From: Vogesella sp. XCS3
GTDB taxonomy: Bacteria; Pseudomonadota; Gammaproteobacteria; Burkholderiales; Chromobacteriaceae
Reading direction: 5' to 3'
Assembly (NCBI RefSeq): GCF_020616155.1
Contig: NZ_CP085530.1
Coordinates: 3,062,501-3,126,500 of the forward strand
Length of the DNA stretch: 64,000 bases
Shown: piece after piece, positions 49,455 through 57,919 of the stretch
Layout of the letters: each line of letters starts with the position of its first letter
Numbering within the stretch: the stretch's first letter is position 1
Translations under genes and position numbers: made by a program
Notes under the pieces: generated by a model
The model's input: the letters and a program-made list of their open reading frames with translations, nothing else
Told to the model about the DNA's origin: nothing
The model's database searches: none

Positions 49455-50020
49455 TGTGGTGCTCCGGTGCTAGGCGTGTGCTGGGCTTTTAGTGCAACAC
49501 TCAAGCTAAACTGGTTGGCGCGTATTTTGTCCACGTTGGCCGCACTGACCTCGATCAGTACCGGGTCGGCAAAGGTGCTGGACTCAGCCAGGTTACGCAT
49601 GAAGGCCGATACGCGAGCGCTGGACAGAGCGTAACCACTGAGTGCAATGCTGCTGCCTGTCTGGCGGAAGTCTTTCAGGTACACGCCTTCCGGTACGAGA
49701 CGGATCAGCTCGTCAAAGATATATACCGCCTGGGTTCGGTCGAACTGCAGCTTTTCTACCAGTTGCTTACGCGATAGCAAAACGGCTTTCTTCTGACGTA
49801 GCGACTCGATATTGCTGAGCTTGCTGTTGATCTTGTTGATTTCTGTTTCCAGGCGCTGGTTGCGAGCCAGCTGGCTAGCCTTTTGCTCTTCCAGTGCCAT
49901 ATGGCACAGGTAAGTCAGACCCAATGCCAGCAAAATACTGCCCAGCAGCAGGGTCTGGAAGCGTTTACGGTGAGCCGCTTTTTTCTGTTCGCGGTGCGGT
50001 AGCAGGTTAATGCGGATCAT
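49451..50020 (-). CDS. pilN: Type IV pilus alignment protein PilN
   Basis: A 189-residue bitopic inner-membrane protein. It starts with the PilM-binding motif MIRINLLPHREQKK, followed by a membrane helix (LLLGSILLALGLTYLCHMA, about 24-42), a coiled coil (about 45-90) and a periplasmic domain with VPEGVYLKDFRQTGSSIALS. Its start codon immediately follows the pilM stop. Confidence 0.95.
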   Translation of the reverse strand: MIRINLLPHREQKKAAHRKRFQTLLLGSILLALGLTYLCHMALEEQKASQLARNQRLETEINKINSKLSNIESLRQKKAVLLSRKQLVEKLQFDRTQAVYIFDELIRLVPEGVYLKDFRQTGSSIALSGYALSSARVSAFMRNLAESSTFADPVLIEVSAANVDKIRANQFSLSVALKAQHTPSTGAPQ

Positions 50021-51145
50021 CTAGTCAAATCTCCGCAGGGCCAAACCGCATGACACCAGAAGCGATGGCGCATCCAGCAGCAGCTCTTTGAGCTGTATGC
50101 CCGGAGCCTGTGTCATGGTAGTAAACGGGTTGGCAATCATGGTGCTGATCTGTGTACGGTTCAGGATGGCATCATCCAGGCCGGACAGCATGCTGCAGCC
50201 ACCCGCCAGCAGAATGTAGTCCACGCGCAGATATTGCGACACGCTTACCGTGGTGTAGAAAAACTGCAAGGCGCGCTGGATTTCTTGCGCTAGCGAATCC
50301 ACAAAGGGGTAAAGCAGCTCGGCTTCGTAGCCGTCTGGCAGTGACATGCTGCGCTTGCCGGCTTCTGCCTCTTCGTAGGTATAGCCATAGCGGCGCTGGA
50401 TATCCCGCGTGAGCTGTACGCCGCCAAAGACCTGTTCGCGATAGTAAAGCTGCTGGCCGTTACGGATCACCGAGCAGTGAATCTTGCTGGCGCCAATATC
50501 GAACAGTGCAAAGGTCTGGTTCATGCCCTGATCGGGCAGCTGCTGCTGAATCTGCTCGAAGGCAGTCATCATGGCAAAAGCGTCGATATCGACGATTTCT
50601 ACTTTCAGGCCGGCCATCTCGGCTACCGCTACGCGCTCTTCCACCTTCTCTTTGCGGGAGGCGCAAATCATGACGTCCAAGTCGTCAGCACTATTGCTGG
50701 ATGGGCCTAGCACCTGGTAATCCAGGTTCACTTCATCCAGGGGGAAGGGGATGTACTGGTTGGCTTCATTTTCAACCTGCATCTCCAGGTCGTCCCCCAA
50801 CGCACTGGCCGGTACCAGGATTTTCTTGTAGATGGCCATGGACGTAGGCAGGGCAATGGCCGCACGGCGTGTCGGCGAGCCTAGGCGATGCCAGGCACGA
50901 CGAATGGCATCGGCTACCTCGTCCATATTGTTGATGTTGCCGTCGGTAATCAGGTCTTTGGCGAGCGGTTCCACCACATAGCGCTCCAGCTGCGGGGTGC
51001 GTCCGCTGCGGCTGAGTTCGACCATTTTGATGGAGGTGGAGCTGATGTCCAGACCAAGCATGGATTGACGTGATGAGGGGAGCCAACTGCTAAATAGCTG
51101 TTGAAGGCGGTTTCTATCGAAACGACTTTTTTCTCCAGGCATCAT
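50021..51145 (-). CDS. pilM: Type IV pilus assembly ATPase-like protein PilM
   Basis: A 374-residue actin-like cytoplasmic protein. It has MLGLDISSTSIKMVELSRSG (phosphate 1 loop, about 29-48), ALFDIGASKIHCSVI (phosphate 2, about 208-222) and YILLAGGCSMLSGL (adenosine loop, about 315-328). It binds the PilN tail and positions the pilus machinery. The start is uncertain: the ATG pair at 51145/51142 is used because PilM proteins have a short N-terminal extension; no strong ribosome-binding site is visible. It is the first gene of the pilMNOPQ-aroKB run and is divergent from mrcA. Confidence 0.93.
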   Translation of the reverse strand: MMPGEKSRFDRNRLQQLFSSWLPSSRQSMLGLDISSTSIKMVELSRSGRTPQLERYVVEPLAKDLITDGNINNMDEVADAIRRAWHRLGSPTRRAAIALPTSMAIYKKILVPASALGDDLEMQVENEANQYIPFPLDEVNLDYQVLGPSSNSADDLDVMICASRKEKVEERVAVAEMAGLKVEIVDIDAFAMMTAFEQIQQQLPDQGMNQTFALFDIGASKIHCSVIRNGQQLYYREQVFGGVQLTRDIQRRYGYTYEEAEAGKRSMSLPDGYEAELLYPFVDSLAQEIQRALQFFYTTVSVSQYLRVDYILLAGGCSMLSGLDDAILNRTQISTMIANPFTTMTQAPGIQLKELLLDAPSLLVSCGLALRRFD

Positions 51146-51243
51146 TATCTGGTGCCGCCGTAACGGGCGGGCCACCAACCTCCTTGTTGCAGTGCACACC
51201 GGGGTGTACGTTTGCTATTCGTCTTAAGGCGCCGCCTTGCGGT

Positions 51244-51249
51244 TATAAT
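51244..51249 (+). promoter_or_regulatory. -10 box of the mrcA promoter
   Basis: A perfect TATAAT hexamer, 28 bases before the mrcA start codon, in the gap between divergent pilM and mrcA. The -35 region (around 51221-51227, GTCTTAA) is weak. Confidence 0.55.
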
Positions 51250-51276
51250 GCGCCATCACTTTTATAGGCTAGAACA

Positions 51277-53655
51277 ATGATGCTCCAGCGCTTTTTTACC
51301 GTTACCGCAGGCCTGCTTGCCGGCTTGGCCGTTATTGTAGCGGGCCTGATGCTGATTGCCGTGGTGATTACCTATCCACGCTTGCCCAGCCTGGATGTGT
51401 TGACCGACTACCGCCCCAAGATGCCCCTGCGTGTCTATTCTGCCGATAATGTCCTGATTGGCGAGTTTGGTGAGGAACGGCGTTCATTTACTCGCATTCA
51501 GGATGTGCCGCAGCATATGAAGCAGGCACTGTTGGCCGCAGAAGACGAACGCTTTTACCAGCATGGTGGCATTGATTACTTGGGCGTATTGCGTGCTGCA
51601 GTCGGCAATATAGTATCCGGTCGCGCGCACTCTGGTGCAAGCACCATTACTATGCAGGTGGCAAAAAATTTCTTCTTGTCCAGTGAGCGCACTTTCACAC
51701 GAAAATTCAATGAGGCGCTGCTGGCATTCAAGATTGAGCATACTTTATCGAAAGACCAAATCTTAGAGCTGTATATCAATCAAATCTATCTTGGGCAGCG
51801 TGCTTACGGCTTTTCAGCGGCCGCGCAAGCCTATTATGGCAAGCCTTTGGCCAATCTGAGCGTCGCCGAAATGGCGATGCTCGCGGGTCTGCCCAAAGCG
51901 CCTTCCAGCTACAACCCTGTTGTTAATCCGGAACGCGCGCGCTTGCGCCAGCTGTACGTGCTGCGCCGCATGCACGAGCTGCGCTTTATCAATAGCGACG
52001 AATACGAGCAGGCCAAAGCCGAGCCCATGGTCTTGGCCAAGCCTACTCTGGAAGCCAGCCTGCCTGCGCAATACATGGCCGAGATGGTGCGCCAGGCCAT
52101 GTATGGCCGCTATAAAGACGCTGCGTATACCGAGGGCTATCGTGTTTACACCACGCTGGACAGCAAGCATCAGCAGTGGGCTTTCGATTCGCTGCGAGCC
52201 GGCCTGATCGACTACGATCGCCGCCAGGCTTACCGCGGCCCGGAAGCGTTTACCGACCTGTCTGCCATTGCGCCGGAAGAGCTGGAAGAGGCGCTGGATG
52301 AGTCGCTGGCTGCCATCCGCGATAGCGGCAATATGCAGCCGGCCATTGTGTTGGCCGCGAGCCCGTCGCGCGTACGCGTGTACCTGCGCGGCGGCAAAAA
52401 AGTAGACATCACTGGTAGTGGTCTGAGCTTTGCCCGCTCTGCACTTTCCGAGCGTGTTACCCCGGCGCAGCGTCTGCGGCCCGGCGCGCATGTGCGGGTG
52501 GTACAGGATGCCAAGGGTGGCTGGCAGATTACCCAGATGCCCGAGGTAGAAGGCGGCTTTGTCTCCATGGACCCGCGCACTGGCGCCATCCGTTCGCTGG
52601 TGGGGGGCTTCGACTTTAACCGCAGCCCGTTCAACCACGTGACCCAGGCCATCCGCCAACCGGGCTCCACCTTTAAACCGTTTGTGTACTCCGCTGCGCT
52701 GGATCGGGGCTTTACGCCGTCCACCATGATCAACGATGCGCCGATCACGGTAGACCCGCAGACCATAGGTGGCCAAAGCTGGGATCCGAAAAACGATGAT
52801 GGCCGCTATGCGGGCATGATTACCATGCGCCGCGCGCTGGCCTTGTCCAAAAACCTGGTGTCTATCCGTATCCTGATGTCTATCGGTACCGATTTTGGCC
52901 AGCAGTACGTGCAGCGTTTCGGTTTTGATGGCAAGAATATCCCGGCCTATCTCACCATGGCGCTGGGGGCAGGTACGGCTACGCCCATGCAGATTGCCGA
53001 AGGCTACTCGGTGTTTGCCAACGGTGGCTTCCGTACCCGGGCCTACTTTATCGACCGTATCGAAGACGCCGGTGGCCGCGTGCTGGCGCGTACCCTGCCC
53101 GCCATTGCCGGGCAAAATGCCCCGCAGGCCATCGACCCGCGCAATGCTTTCATCATCAGCAATATGATGCGCGACGTCGTGCGCTACGGTACGGCCAACC
53201 GTGCCATGGCGCTGGGGCGCAATGATATCGCTGGCAAGACCGGTACGACTAACGACTTCCGAGACGCCTGGTTTGCCGGTTTCAACCCCAATCTGGTGGC
53301 GGTGACCTGGGTTGGCTTCGACCAGCCGCGTAGCCTGGGCCGTTACGGCTACGGTGGCACCGCTGCGCTGCCGATCTGGGTGAATTACATGAGTAATGCG
53401 CTGAAAGGTGTGCCGGATGTGGAGCTGCCGCCGCCGGCCGGCGTGGTGGTGAAACCGGGTGCCGGTCTGCGCGGCAACGACGAGTATTACCTGGAAGAAT
53501 TCCAGCGCACCAACCCTGAGCTGCGTATCAATAACCGTGGCTCGGTGCCGGGTTCCGGCCGTAGTGACGACGGTGATGCCTCTGCCGCTGGCGCTGATGA
53601 GCCGGCGGCGCCAGTACAGGATGCGGTAGAGAACGTGAAAGACCAGCTGTTCTAA
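51277..53655 (+). CDS. mrcA: Penicillin-binding protein 1A
   Basis: A 792-residue bifunctional peptidoglycan synthase. A membrane anchor lies at about 8-30. The glycosyltransferase domain (about 55-225) has the catalytic Glu in AAEDERFYQHGGIDY and SGASTITMQVAKNF. An OB-like insert precedes the transpeptidase domain (about 420-700), which has SxxK as QPGSTFKPFVY, SxN as LSKNLVS and KTGTT. The C-terminal tail is acidic and low complexity. Divergent mrcA/pilM is a conserved arrangement in beta- and gammaproteobacteria. It ends at a 16-bp palindromic hairpin. Confidence 0.97.
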   Translation: MMLQRFFTVTAGLLAGLAVIVAGLMLIAVVITYPRLPSLDVLTDYRPKMPLRVYSADNVLIGEFGEERRSFTRIQDVPQHMKQALLAAEDERFYQHGGIDYLGVLRAAVGNIVSGRAHSGASTITMQVAKNFFLSSERTFTRKFNEALLAFKIEHTLSKDQILELYINQIYLGQRAYGFSAAAQAYYGKPLANLSVAEMAMLAGLPKAPSSYNPVVNPERARLRQLYVLRRMHELRFINSDEYEQAKAEPMVLAKPTLEASLPAQYMAEMVRQAMYGRYKDAAYTEGYRVYTTLDSKHQQWAFDSLRAGLIDYDRRQAYRGPEAFTDLSAIAPEELEEALDESLAAIRDSGNMQPAIVLAASPSRVRVYLRGGKKVDITGSGLSFARSALSERVTPAQRLRPGAHVRVVQDAKGGWQITQMPEVEGGFVSMDPRTGAIRSLVGGFDFNRSPFNHVTQAIRQPGSTFKPFVYSAALDRGFTPSTMINDAPITVDPQTIGGQSWDPKNDDGRYAGMITMRRALALSKNLVSIRILMSIGTDFGQQYVQRFGFDGKNIPAYLTMALGAGTATPMQIAEGYSVFANGGFRTRAYFIDRIEDAGGRVLARTLPAIAGQNAPQAIDPRNAFIISNMMRDVVRYGTANRAMALGRNDIAGKTGTTNDFRDAWFAGFNPNLVAVTWVGFDQPRSLGRYGYGGTAALPIWVNYMSNALKGVPDVELPPPAGVVVKPGAGLRGNDEYYLEEFQRTNPELRINNRGSVPGSGRSDDGDASAAGADEPAAPVQDAVENVKDQLF

Positions 53656-53683
53656 AAGGCGGTAAACACACTGATCTTCTACA

Positions 53684-53717
53684 TAGAACAATCCCCGGCT
53701 TGCCGGGGATTGTTCTA
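53684..53717. terminator. 16-bp perfect inverted repeat after mrcA
   Basis: TAGAACAATCCCCGGC (53684-53699), loop TT, and its exact complement (53702-53717). It follows the mrcA stop by 28 bases. The T-run is poor (TCTTGC), but A/T-rich outer pairs may serve that role on either strand. Confidence 0.7.
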
Positions 53718-53762
53718 TCTTGCTGAAATGAAATGACTTTTTTGATCTTTTGGTCAGCGGGG

Positions 53763-53798
53763 TGCCGCAGGCCAGCCTTGGGCAACTGGCCTGCGGCA
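53763..53798. repeat. 13-bp hairpin between mrcA and the ArsC-like gene
   Basis: TGCCGCAGGCCAG (53763-53775) and CTGGCCTGCGGCA (53786-53798) are perfect inverted repeats with a 10-base loop. It lies 20 bases after the ArsC-like stop on the minus strand. There is no T-run. It may serve as the mRNA 3' end for the convergent gene. Confidence 0.55.
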
Positions 53799-53817
53799 GG
53801 CAGCCGGGCCCTTTGCT

Positions 53818-54162
53818 CTATAATAGTGCCAGCAGGTTTTCTGGCGGCCGCCCGATAGCGGCCTTGCTGCTACTCACTGCCAGCGGGCGCTCGATCAGCT
53901 TGGGGTGGGCCAGCATGGCCTGGATCAGGTGCTTGTCTTCCAGTGTCACGTCGTCCAGATGCAGGGCGGTGTACTCCTCTTCCTTTTTGCGCATCATGCT
54001 GCGCGGGTCTCCCCCCAGTATGGCGATGATGGCGGCCAGCTCGTCGGCGGATGGTGGCGTTTTCAGATACTCGATCACCTCTAGCTGGGCGCCATGCTGC
54101 TGAAGCAGCTGCAGCCCCTCTCGGGATTTCGAGCAACGCGGGTTGTGGTAGTAACGAATCAT
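53818..54162 (-). CDS. ArsC-family (glutaredoxin-dependent) reductase-like protein
   Basis: A 114-residue thioredoxin-fold protein of the ArsC/Spx family, closest in appearance to the YfgD/ArsC group. It begins IRYYHNPRCSKSREGLQLL with the nucleophilic Cys in NPRCSKSR. It continues with LEVIEYLKTPPSADEL and ends near IERPLAVSSSKAAIGRPPE, where the Arg of the family (RP) is conserved. True arsenate reductases are about 140 residues, so an arsenate role is uncertain. The ATG at 54162 is chosen because homologues start there. It is divergent from the Bcr/CflA transporter gene. Confidence 0.88.
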   Translation of the reverse strand: MIRYYHNPRCSKSREGLQLLQQHGAQLEVIEYLKTPPSADELAAIIAILGGDPRSMMRKKEEEYTALHLDDVTLEDKHLIQAMLAHPKLIERPLAVSSSKAAIGRPPENLLALL

Positions 54163-54233
54163 GATGCTTTCCATATGCTGCGAGAGTGTCACTTTTATAT
54201 CGCAGTTTTCCTGGCAAGAAAGTGTTTTTTTAC

Positions 54234-55436
54234 ATGTCTGATTCATCTAACCGCCGTTTCGGCGTGCTGGCCCTGCTGTTGGCCGCATTGGCGTCGATGG
54301 GGCCATTTTCTATTGATACCTTTTTGCCGGCCATACACGAGATGGGGGCTGCGCTAGGGGCATCGCCCATTGAAATGCAGCAAACCCTGTCGATCTACCT
54401 GTTTTGCTATGCGGTAATGATGCTGTGGCACGGTGCCATTTCCGATTCGGTAGGCCGCCGTGCAGTGATTCTGGTTTCCACCCTGGTATTTGCTGTGGCG
54501 TCGGTAGGCTGCGCACTGGCGCCCAACCTGGGGACACTGCTGTTGTTCCGTGGCATGCAGGGCCTGTGTGGCGGCGCCGGGCTGGTAGTCGGGCGGGCGA
54601 TCATTCGCGATACCTTCCACGGCCATGATGCGCAGCGCATGATGTCGCAGGTCACCATGCTGTTTTCCTTGTCGCCGGCTATCGCGCCGTTGATCGGCGG
54701 CATGTTGTTCGGGGCCCTGGGCTGGCGTTCCATCTTTGTGTTTCTGGCCCTGCTGGGGGTGGTGATCTTTGCGGTGTGCTGGCGTGCGATGCCAGAAACG
54801 CACCCGGTGGCGGCGCGTACGCCATTTGCGTGGCGACAGCTGCTGGCCAATTATCTGGAGGTTGGCCGCAAGCGCGAATTCCAGCTGCTGGCGCTGGCGG
54901 TGTCGTGCAACTTTGCCGGCTTTTTCGTGTACATCCCGTCGGCACCGGTGTTCGTCATGCAGCACCTGGGCTTGGGGCATAACGATTTTCTGTGGATGTT
55001 CGGCCCTATCGTGTCGGGCATCATGTTCGGCGCGTTTCTGTCCGGCAAGCTGGCCGGGCGGCGCGACACCCGCACCATCGTCAATATCGGCTATACGCTG
55101 ATGTTTGCCGCCACGGCGGCCAACTTGCTGCAGGCTTTCCTGATGACGCCGTCGGTGCCGTGGGCAGTATTGCCATTGGCGCTGTACACCACGGGCATGT
55201 CGATGTCGGCGCCGTCGATGACACTGACGCTGATGGACCAGTTTCCGCACTTGCGCGGTACGGTGTCGTCGGTGCAGGGCTTTGTGCAGACCATGTTTTC
55301 CACGCTGCTGGCCGGGGTGATTTCACCGCTGGTATGGGGCAGCGTGCAGAGCCTGGCGCTGACCATGCTGGTGTTTCTGGTGGCGGGCTTTGTGCTGCGC
55401 AGCGCCTACCGCCGCCGTATCCAGCGGCCGGTGTAA
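54234..55436 (+). CDS. Bcr/CflA family drug efflux transporter (MFS)
   Basis: A 400-residue inner-membrane transporter with 12 predicted helices. It has the MFS motif A in GAISDSVGRRAVIL (about 62-75), and the Bcr/CflA-like motif C region GGAGLVVGRAIIRDTFHG (about 113-130). Members export bicyclomycin, chloramphenicol, sulfonamides or cysteine; the substrate is unknown. The ATG at 54234 begins MSDSSNRRFGV; an earlier in-frame start lacks a ribosome-binding site. It is convergent with ybaK without a gap. Confidence 0.92.
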   Translation: MSDSSNRRFGVLALLLAALASMGPFSIDTFLPAIHEMGAALGASPIEMQQTLSIYLFCYAVMMLWHGAISDSVGRRAVILVSTLVFAVASVGCALAPNLGTLLLFRGMQGLCGGAGLVVGRAIIRDTFHGHDAQRMMSQVTMLFSLSPAIAPLIGGMLFGALGWRSIFVFLALLGVVIFAVCWRAMPETHPVAARTPFAWRQLLANYLEVGRKREFQLLALAVSCNFAGFFVYIPSAPVFVMQHLGLGHNDFLWMFGPIVSGIMFGAFLSGKLAGRRDTRTIVNIGYTLMFAATAANLLQAFLMTPSVPWAVLPLALYTTGMSMSAPSMTLTLMDQFPHLRGTVSSVQGFVQTMFSTLLAGVISPLVWGSVQSLALTMLVFLVAGFVLRSAYRRRIQRPV

Positions 55437-55916
55437 TCAGCAGGCTTTTACCAGCACCGGCTGCAACACACGTTGTAGTTCGGCCGGTGCCATACCCACC
55501 AGAAAGCCGCGTTTGCCACCATTGATGTAGATGCGCTCCAGCCCGGCAATGCCGGCTTCCATATACACCGGTAGCTTGCTCTTGGTGCCAAACGGGCTGG
55601 TGCCGCCTACCTGGTAGCCGCTGTGCTTGTCGGCGGTTTTCGGGTCACACGGCGTGATCTTCTTGGTGCCGATCTGTTTGGCCAGCATGCCGGTAGCCAC
55701 CTCGCGGTCGCCGTGCATCAGCACCACCAGCGGCTTGCGCTGCTCGTCTTCCATGATCAGGGTCTTGATCACGCAATGCTCGTCTACGCCCAGCTCGCGC
55801 GCCGACACACGGGTGCCGCCTTTTTCTTCGTATTTGTACAGATGCTCGGTATAGGCCACCTGGTGTTCGCGCAGCATGCGCACCGCCTGGGTGACCGGGG
55901 CTTTTTCCTTGGACAT
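55437..55916 (-). CDS. ybaK: Cys-tRNA(Pro) deacylase
   Basis: A 159-residue editing enzyme of the YbaK/EbsC family that removes cysteine from mischarged tRNA(Pro). It has VIKTLIMEDEQRKPLVVLM (about 48-66), the catalytic Lys region IGTKKITPCDPKTADKHSGY (about 81-100) and GGTSPFGTKSKLPVYME (about 102-118). Length matches E. coli YbaK (159). Its stop abuts the stop of the convergent transporter gene. Confidence 0.95.
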   Translation of the reverse strand: MSKEKAPVTQAVRMLREHQVAYTEHLYKYEEKGGTRVSARELGVDEHCVIKTLIMEDEQRKPLVVLMHGDREVATGMLAKQIGTKKITPCDPKTADKHSGYQVGGTSPFGTKSKLPVYMEAGIAGLERIYINGGKRGFLVGMAPAELQRVLQPVLVKAC

Positions 55917-55947
55917 GGCTATCGATAGGGCAGGGTAAGACAGGGCG

Positions 55948-56574
55948 CTATTGTACCCGCGGCCCCATGGTTGGCCGCAAGCGCCACCACAGCCGCAGCC
56001 CCAGCAGCAGCCCCAGTACCGCCGCGTACAGTAGCGGCTCAGTGAGGTCGCGCTTTACCAGCCACAGGTAGTGAACCACTGCCAGCACCGCCAGCGGGTA
56101 GACCAGCCGGTGCAGCTGGCCCCAGCGCCGCTTCAGCCGCCGCAGCCAGCCGTCGGTCGAGGTGATGGCCAGCGGCAATAGCAGCGCAAACGCCGCCATG
56201 CCGACGGTAATGAACGGGCGCTTGATGATGTCATGCACGATGGCGGGCCAGTCGAACAGCTGGTCCAGCCACAGGTAGATCAGCAAGTGCACGCTGGCGT
56301 AAAAAAAAGCATACAGCCCCAGCATGCGGCGCAGGCGCAGCAGCCAGCCCGGCGCCCCCAGCCGGCGCAACGGGGTGATGGCGAGGCCGGCGAGCAACAG
56401 GTTCAGCGCCCAGCTGCCGCTGTCGCGGGTGAGCGTTTCTACCGGGTTCACCGCCTGGCCGCTCAAAGCCTGCCACAGGCTGGCGGCCAGTGGCAGCAGG
56501 CACAGCACGAAAACCAGCGCCTTGATGCGGCCAACCATGGTGGCTGAGGGGGTGAAGAGCAAGGTTGGCCGCAT
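55948..56574 (-). CDS. msrQ: Heme-binding membrane subunit of the MsrPQ system
   Basis: A 208-residue membrane protein (formerly YedZ) that passes electrons from the respiratory chain to MsrP. About six helices are visible, with heme-ligand histidines in FFYASVHLLIYLW and RWGQLHRLVYPLAVLAVVHY. The start is the ATG at 56574, overlapping the msrP stop as TGATG; a second ATG at 56538 begins MVGRIKAL. Both possible start codons touch a copy of the GTTGGCCGCA word, in opposite orientations. Confidence 0.94.
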   Translation of the reverse strand: MRPTLLFTPSATMVGRIKALVFVLCLLPLAASLWQALSGQAVNPVETLTRDSGSWALNLLLAGLAITPLRRLGAPGWLLRLRRMLGLYAFFYASVHLLIYLWLDQLFDWPAIVHDIIKRPFITVGMAAFALLLPLAITSTDGWLRRLKRRWGQLHRLVYPLAVLAVVHYLWLVKRDLTEPLLYAAVLGLLLGLRLWWRLRPTMGPRVQ

Positions 56575-57482
56575 CAGAAGTTTTTCACCAGATCCATGCC
56601 GCGGTACAGGCTGGCTACCTGGTCGGCGTAACCGTTGAATGGCAACGTCTTGCGTTTCAGGAACTCGCCGATGCGCCGTTCGCTGGCCTGGCTCCAGCGC
56701 GGGTGGTCTACCGCCGGGTTCACGTTGGAGTAAAAACCGTACTCGCTGGGCGCCGCCATATTCCAGCTGGTAGGCGGCTGCTTTTCCAGCAGCGTGATGC
56801 GGCTGATGGACTTGATGCTCTTGAAACCGTACTTCCACGGCACCACCAGGCGCACTGGTGCACCGTTTTGTCCCGGCAGCGCCTCGCCATACAAGCCTAC
56901 CGCCAGAATGGTGAGCGGGTGCATGGCCTCGTCGATGCGCAGGCCTTCGCGGTAAGGCCAGTCCAGCACGCGGCGCGCCACGCCGGGCATCTCGCCGGGG
57001 CGCAGCGCGGTTTCGAATGCCACGTATTTGGCGCGGCTGGTCGGGTCCACCTGTTTGAGCAGGCTGGCTAGCGGAAAGCCCACCCACGGGATCACCATGC
57101 TCCAGCCTTCCACACAGCGCAGACGGTAGATGCGTTCTTCCAGCGGGAACTTCAGCAGCTCCTCGATGCTGAAACTGCGCGGTTTGCCCGCTTCGCCGCC
57201 TACCGTTACCGTCCATGGTCGGGTTTTCAGGCGGCCGGCGTGGATAGCCGGTTCTTCCTTGCCGGTGCCAAACTCGTAATAGTTGTTGTAGCTAGTGATG
57301 TCCTGGCGGCTATTGGGCTTTTCGGTAGTGGAATAGCCACTTTTGCTGGCAGGCAGGGCGGCGATGGACGCCACGGGCAACAGTAGACCTGCGCTACCCA
57401 GCATGAACTGGCGGCGGTTCAGGTACACACTGTGCGGGGTAATCTCGGAGGGCAGGATGTCGGTGGCGCGGCGTATCAGCAT
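56574..57482 (-). CDS. msrP: Protein-methionine-sulfoxide reductase catalytic subunit
   Basis: A 302-residue periplasmic molybdoenzyme that repairs oxidised methionines in envelope proteins. A twin-arginine signal is visible ([20 protein letters not shown], about 22-41). The molybdenum-ligand Cys lies in [15 protein letters not shown] (about 133-147), and [13 protein letters not shown] is the conserved C-terminal motif. Length is a little below E. coli MsrP (334). The ATG at 57482 has GGAG upstream and gives the Tat signal the right distance. It is co-transcribed with msrQ. Confidence 0.94.
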   Translation of the reverse strand: MLIRRATDILPSEITPHSVYLNRRQFMLGSAGLLLPVASIAALPASKSGYSTTEKPNSRQDITSYNNYYEFGTGKEEPAIHAGRLKTRPWTVTVGGEAGKPRSFSIEELLKFPLEERIYRLRCVEGWSMVIPWVGFPLASLLKQVDPTSRAKYVAFETALRPGEMPGVARRVLDWPYREGLRIDEAMHPLTILAVGLYGEALPGQNGAPVRLVVPWKYGFKSIKSISRITLLEKQPPTSWNMAAPSEYGFYSNVNPAVDHPRWSQASERRIGEFLKRKTLPFNGYADQVASLYRGMDLVKNF

Positions 57483-57559
57483 GGCGTGGGCTCCAGGAGG
57501 TATCGGTAATGAGTCGGATACCGGCGGCTGATCTGACAGCGCCTGTGCAGAAAAATTCG

Positions 57560-57739
57560 CTACAGGCGAATCCCTGCCAGTGCCAGGCCCAGAAACAGGA
57601 CACCGCTGACCAGCAGGGCAATGGCCAGGGTATGCACAAACTCGTGTACGGTGGCACGTTGCTGGCGGTTCAGCAGCCAGCGCACCATCATCACCAGCAC
57701 CATGCATAGCAGGGCCAGACGAAACAGGCGACCTATCAT
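57560..57739 (-). CDS. Tiny two-helix membrane protein (MIGR-start)
   Basis: A 59-residue protein. The ATG at 57739 is chosen because AAGGA lies 8 bases upstream; two earlier in-frame ATGs overlap this site. It has helix 1 [19 protein letters not shown] (about 5-23), a polar loop [13 protein letters not shown], and helix 2 [20 protein letters not shown]. The opening MIGRLFR resembles short hypothetical membrane proteins I associate with Neisseriales, but I cannot confirm the family. It lies upstream of msrP on the same strand with a 77-base gap, and might be part of the same transcript. Confidence 0.65.
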   Translation of the reverse strand: MIGRLFRLALLCMVLVMMVRWLLNRQQRATVHEFVHTLAIALLVSGVLFLGLALAGIRL

Positions 57740-57811
57740 CAAAAGCATCCTTAGCGCAGAGGCCACGATTATTGGCAGCGACAGGACAGGTGCGCAAGCC
57801 AGCGATGCCTA

Positions 57812-57817
57812 TATAAT
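57812..57817 (+). promoter_or_regulatory. -10 box of the metX promoter
   Basis: A perfect TATAAT hexamer, 103 bases before metX. A transcript starting about 57824 would include the folded leader at 57848-57896. No good -35 element is seen at normal spacing. Confidence 0.5.
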
Positions 57818-57847
57818 CGCAGCATTGCCTAGGAGAAGCCTTGAAAA

Positions 57848-57896
57848 AGGGGTGGCAGAGCCGCAAAGGCCGCCCGTAGCCCAGCTACCCGCCCCT
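57848..57896 (+). promoter_or_regulatory. Structured leader upstream of metX, possible cis-regulatory RNA
   Basis: AGGGGTGG (57848-57855) pairs with CCGCCCCT (57889-57896) in an 8-bp closing helix with one GU pair. Inside are two hairpins: GCC-GCAAA-GGC (57860-57870) and GTAGC-CCA-GCTAC (57876-57888), the latter stacked directly on the closing helix. The layout is a three-way junction. It ends 23 bases before the metX start codon. Methionine genes are commonly under SAM-sensing leaders, but this does not match the SAM-I, SAM-II or SAH consensus as I remember them. Confidence 0.45.
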
Positions 57897-57919
57897 GGCC
57901 GACTATCAAAGAGACAACC

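Noticed and set aside
51814..53691. A 625-codon open frame on the minus strand across mrcA
   Set aside because: It is the antisense of the conserved penicillin-binding protein; long antisense frames are common in GC-rich genes. The translation looks random (many Arg, His, Gly) and no ribosome-binding site is seen.
53818..54162. An arsenic resistance locus (ArsC-like gene beside an efflux gene)
   Set aside because: The transporter is of the Bcr/CflA drug type, not ArsB or Acr3; there is no ArsR; and the ArsC-like protein is of the short, general family.
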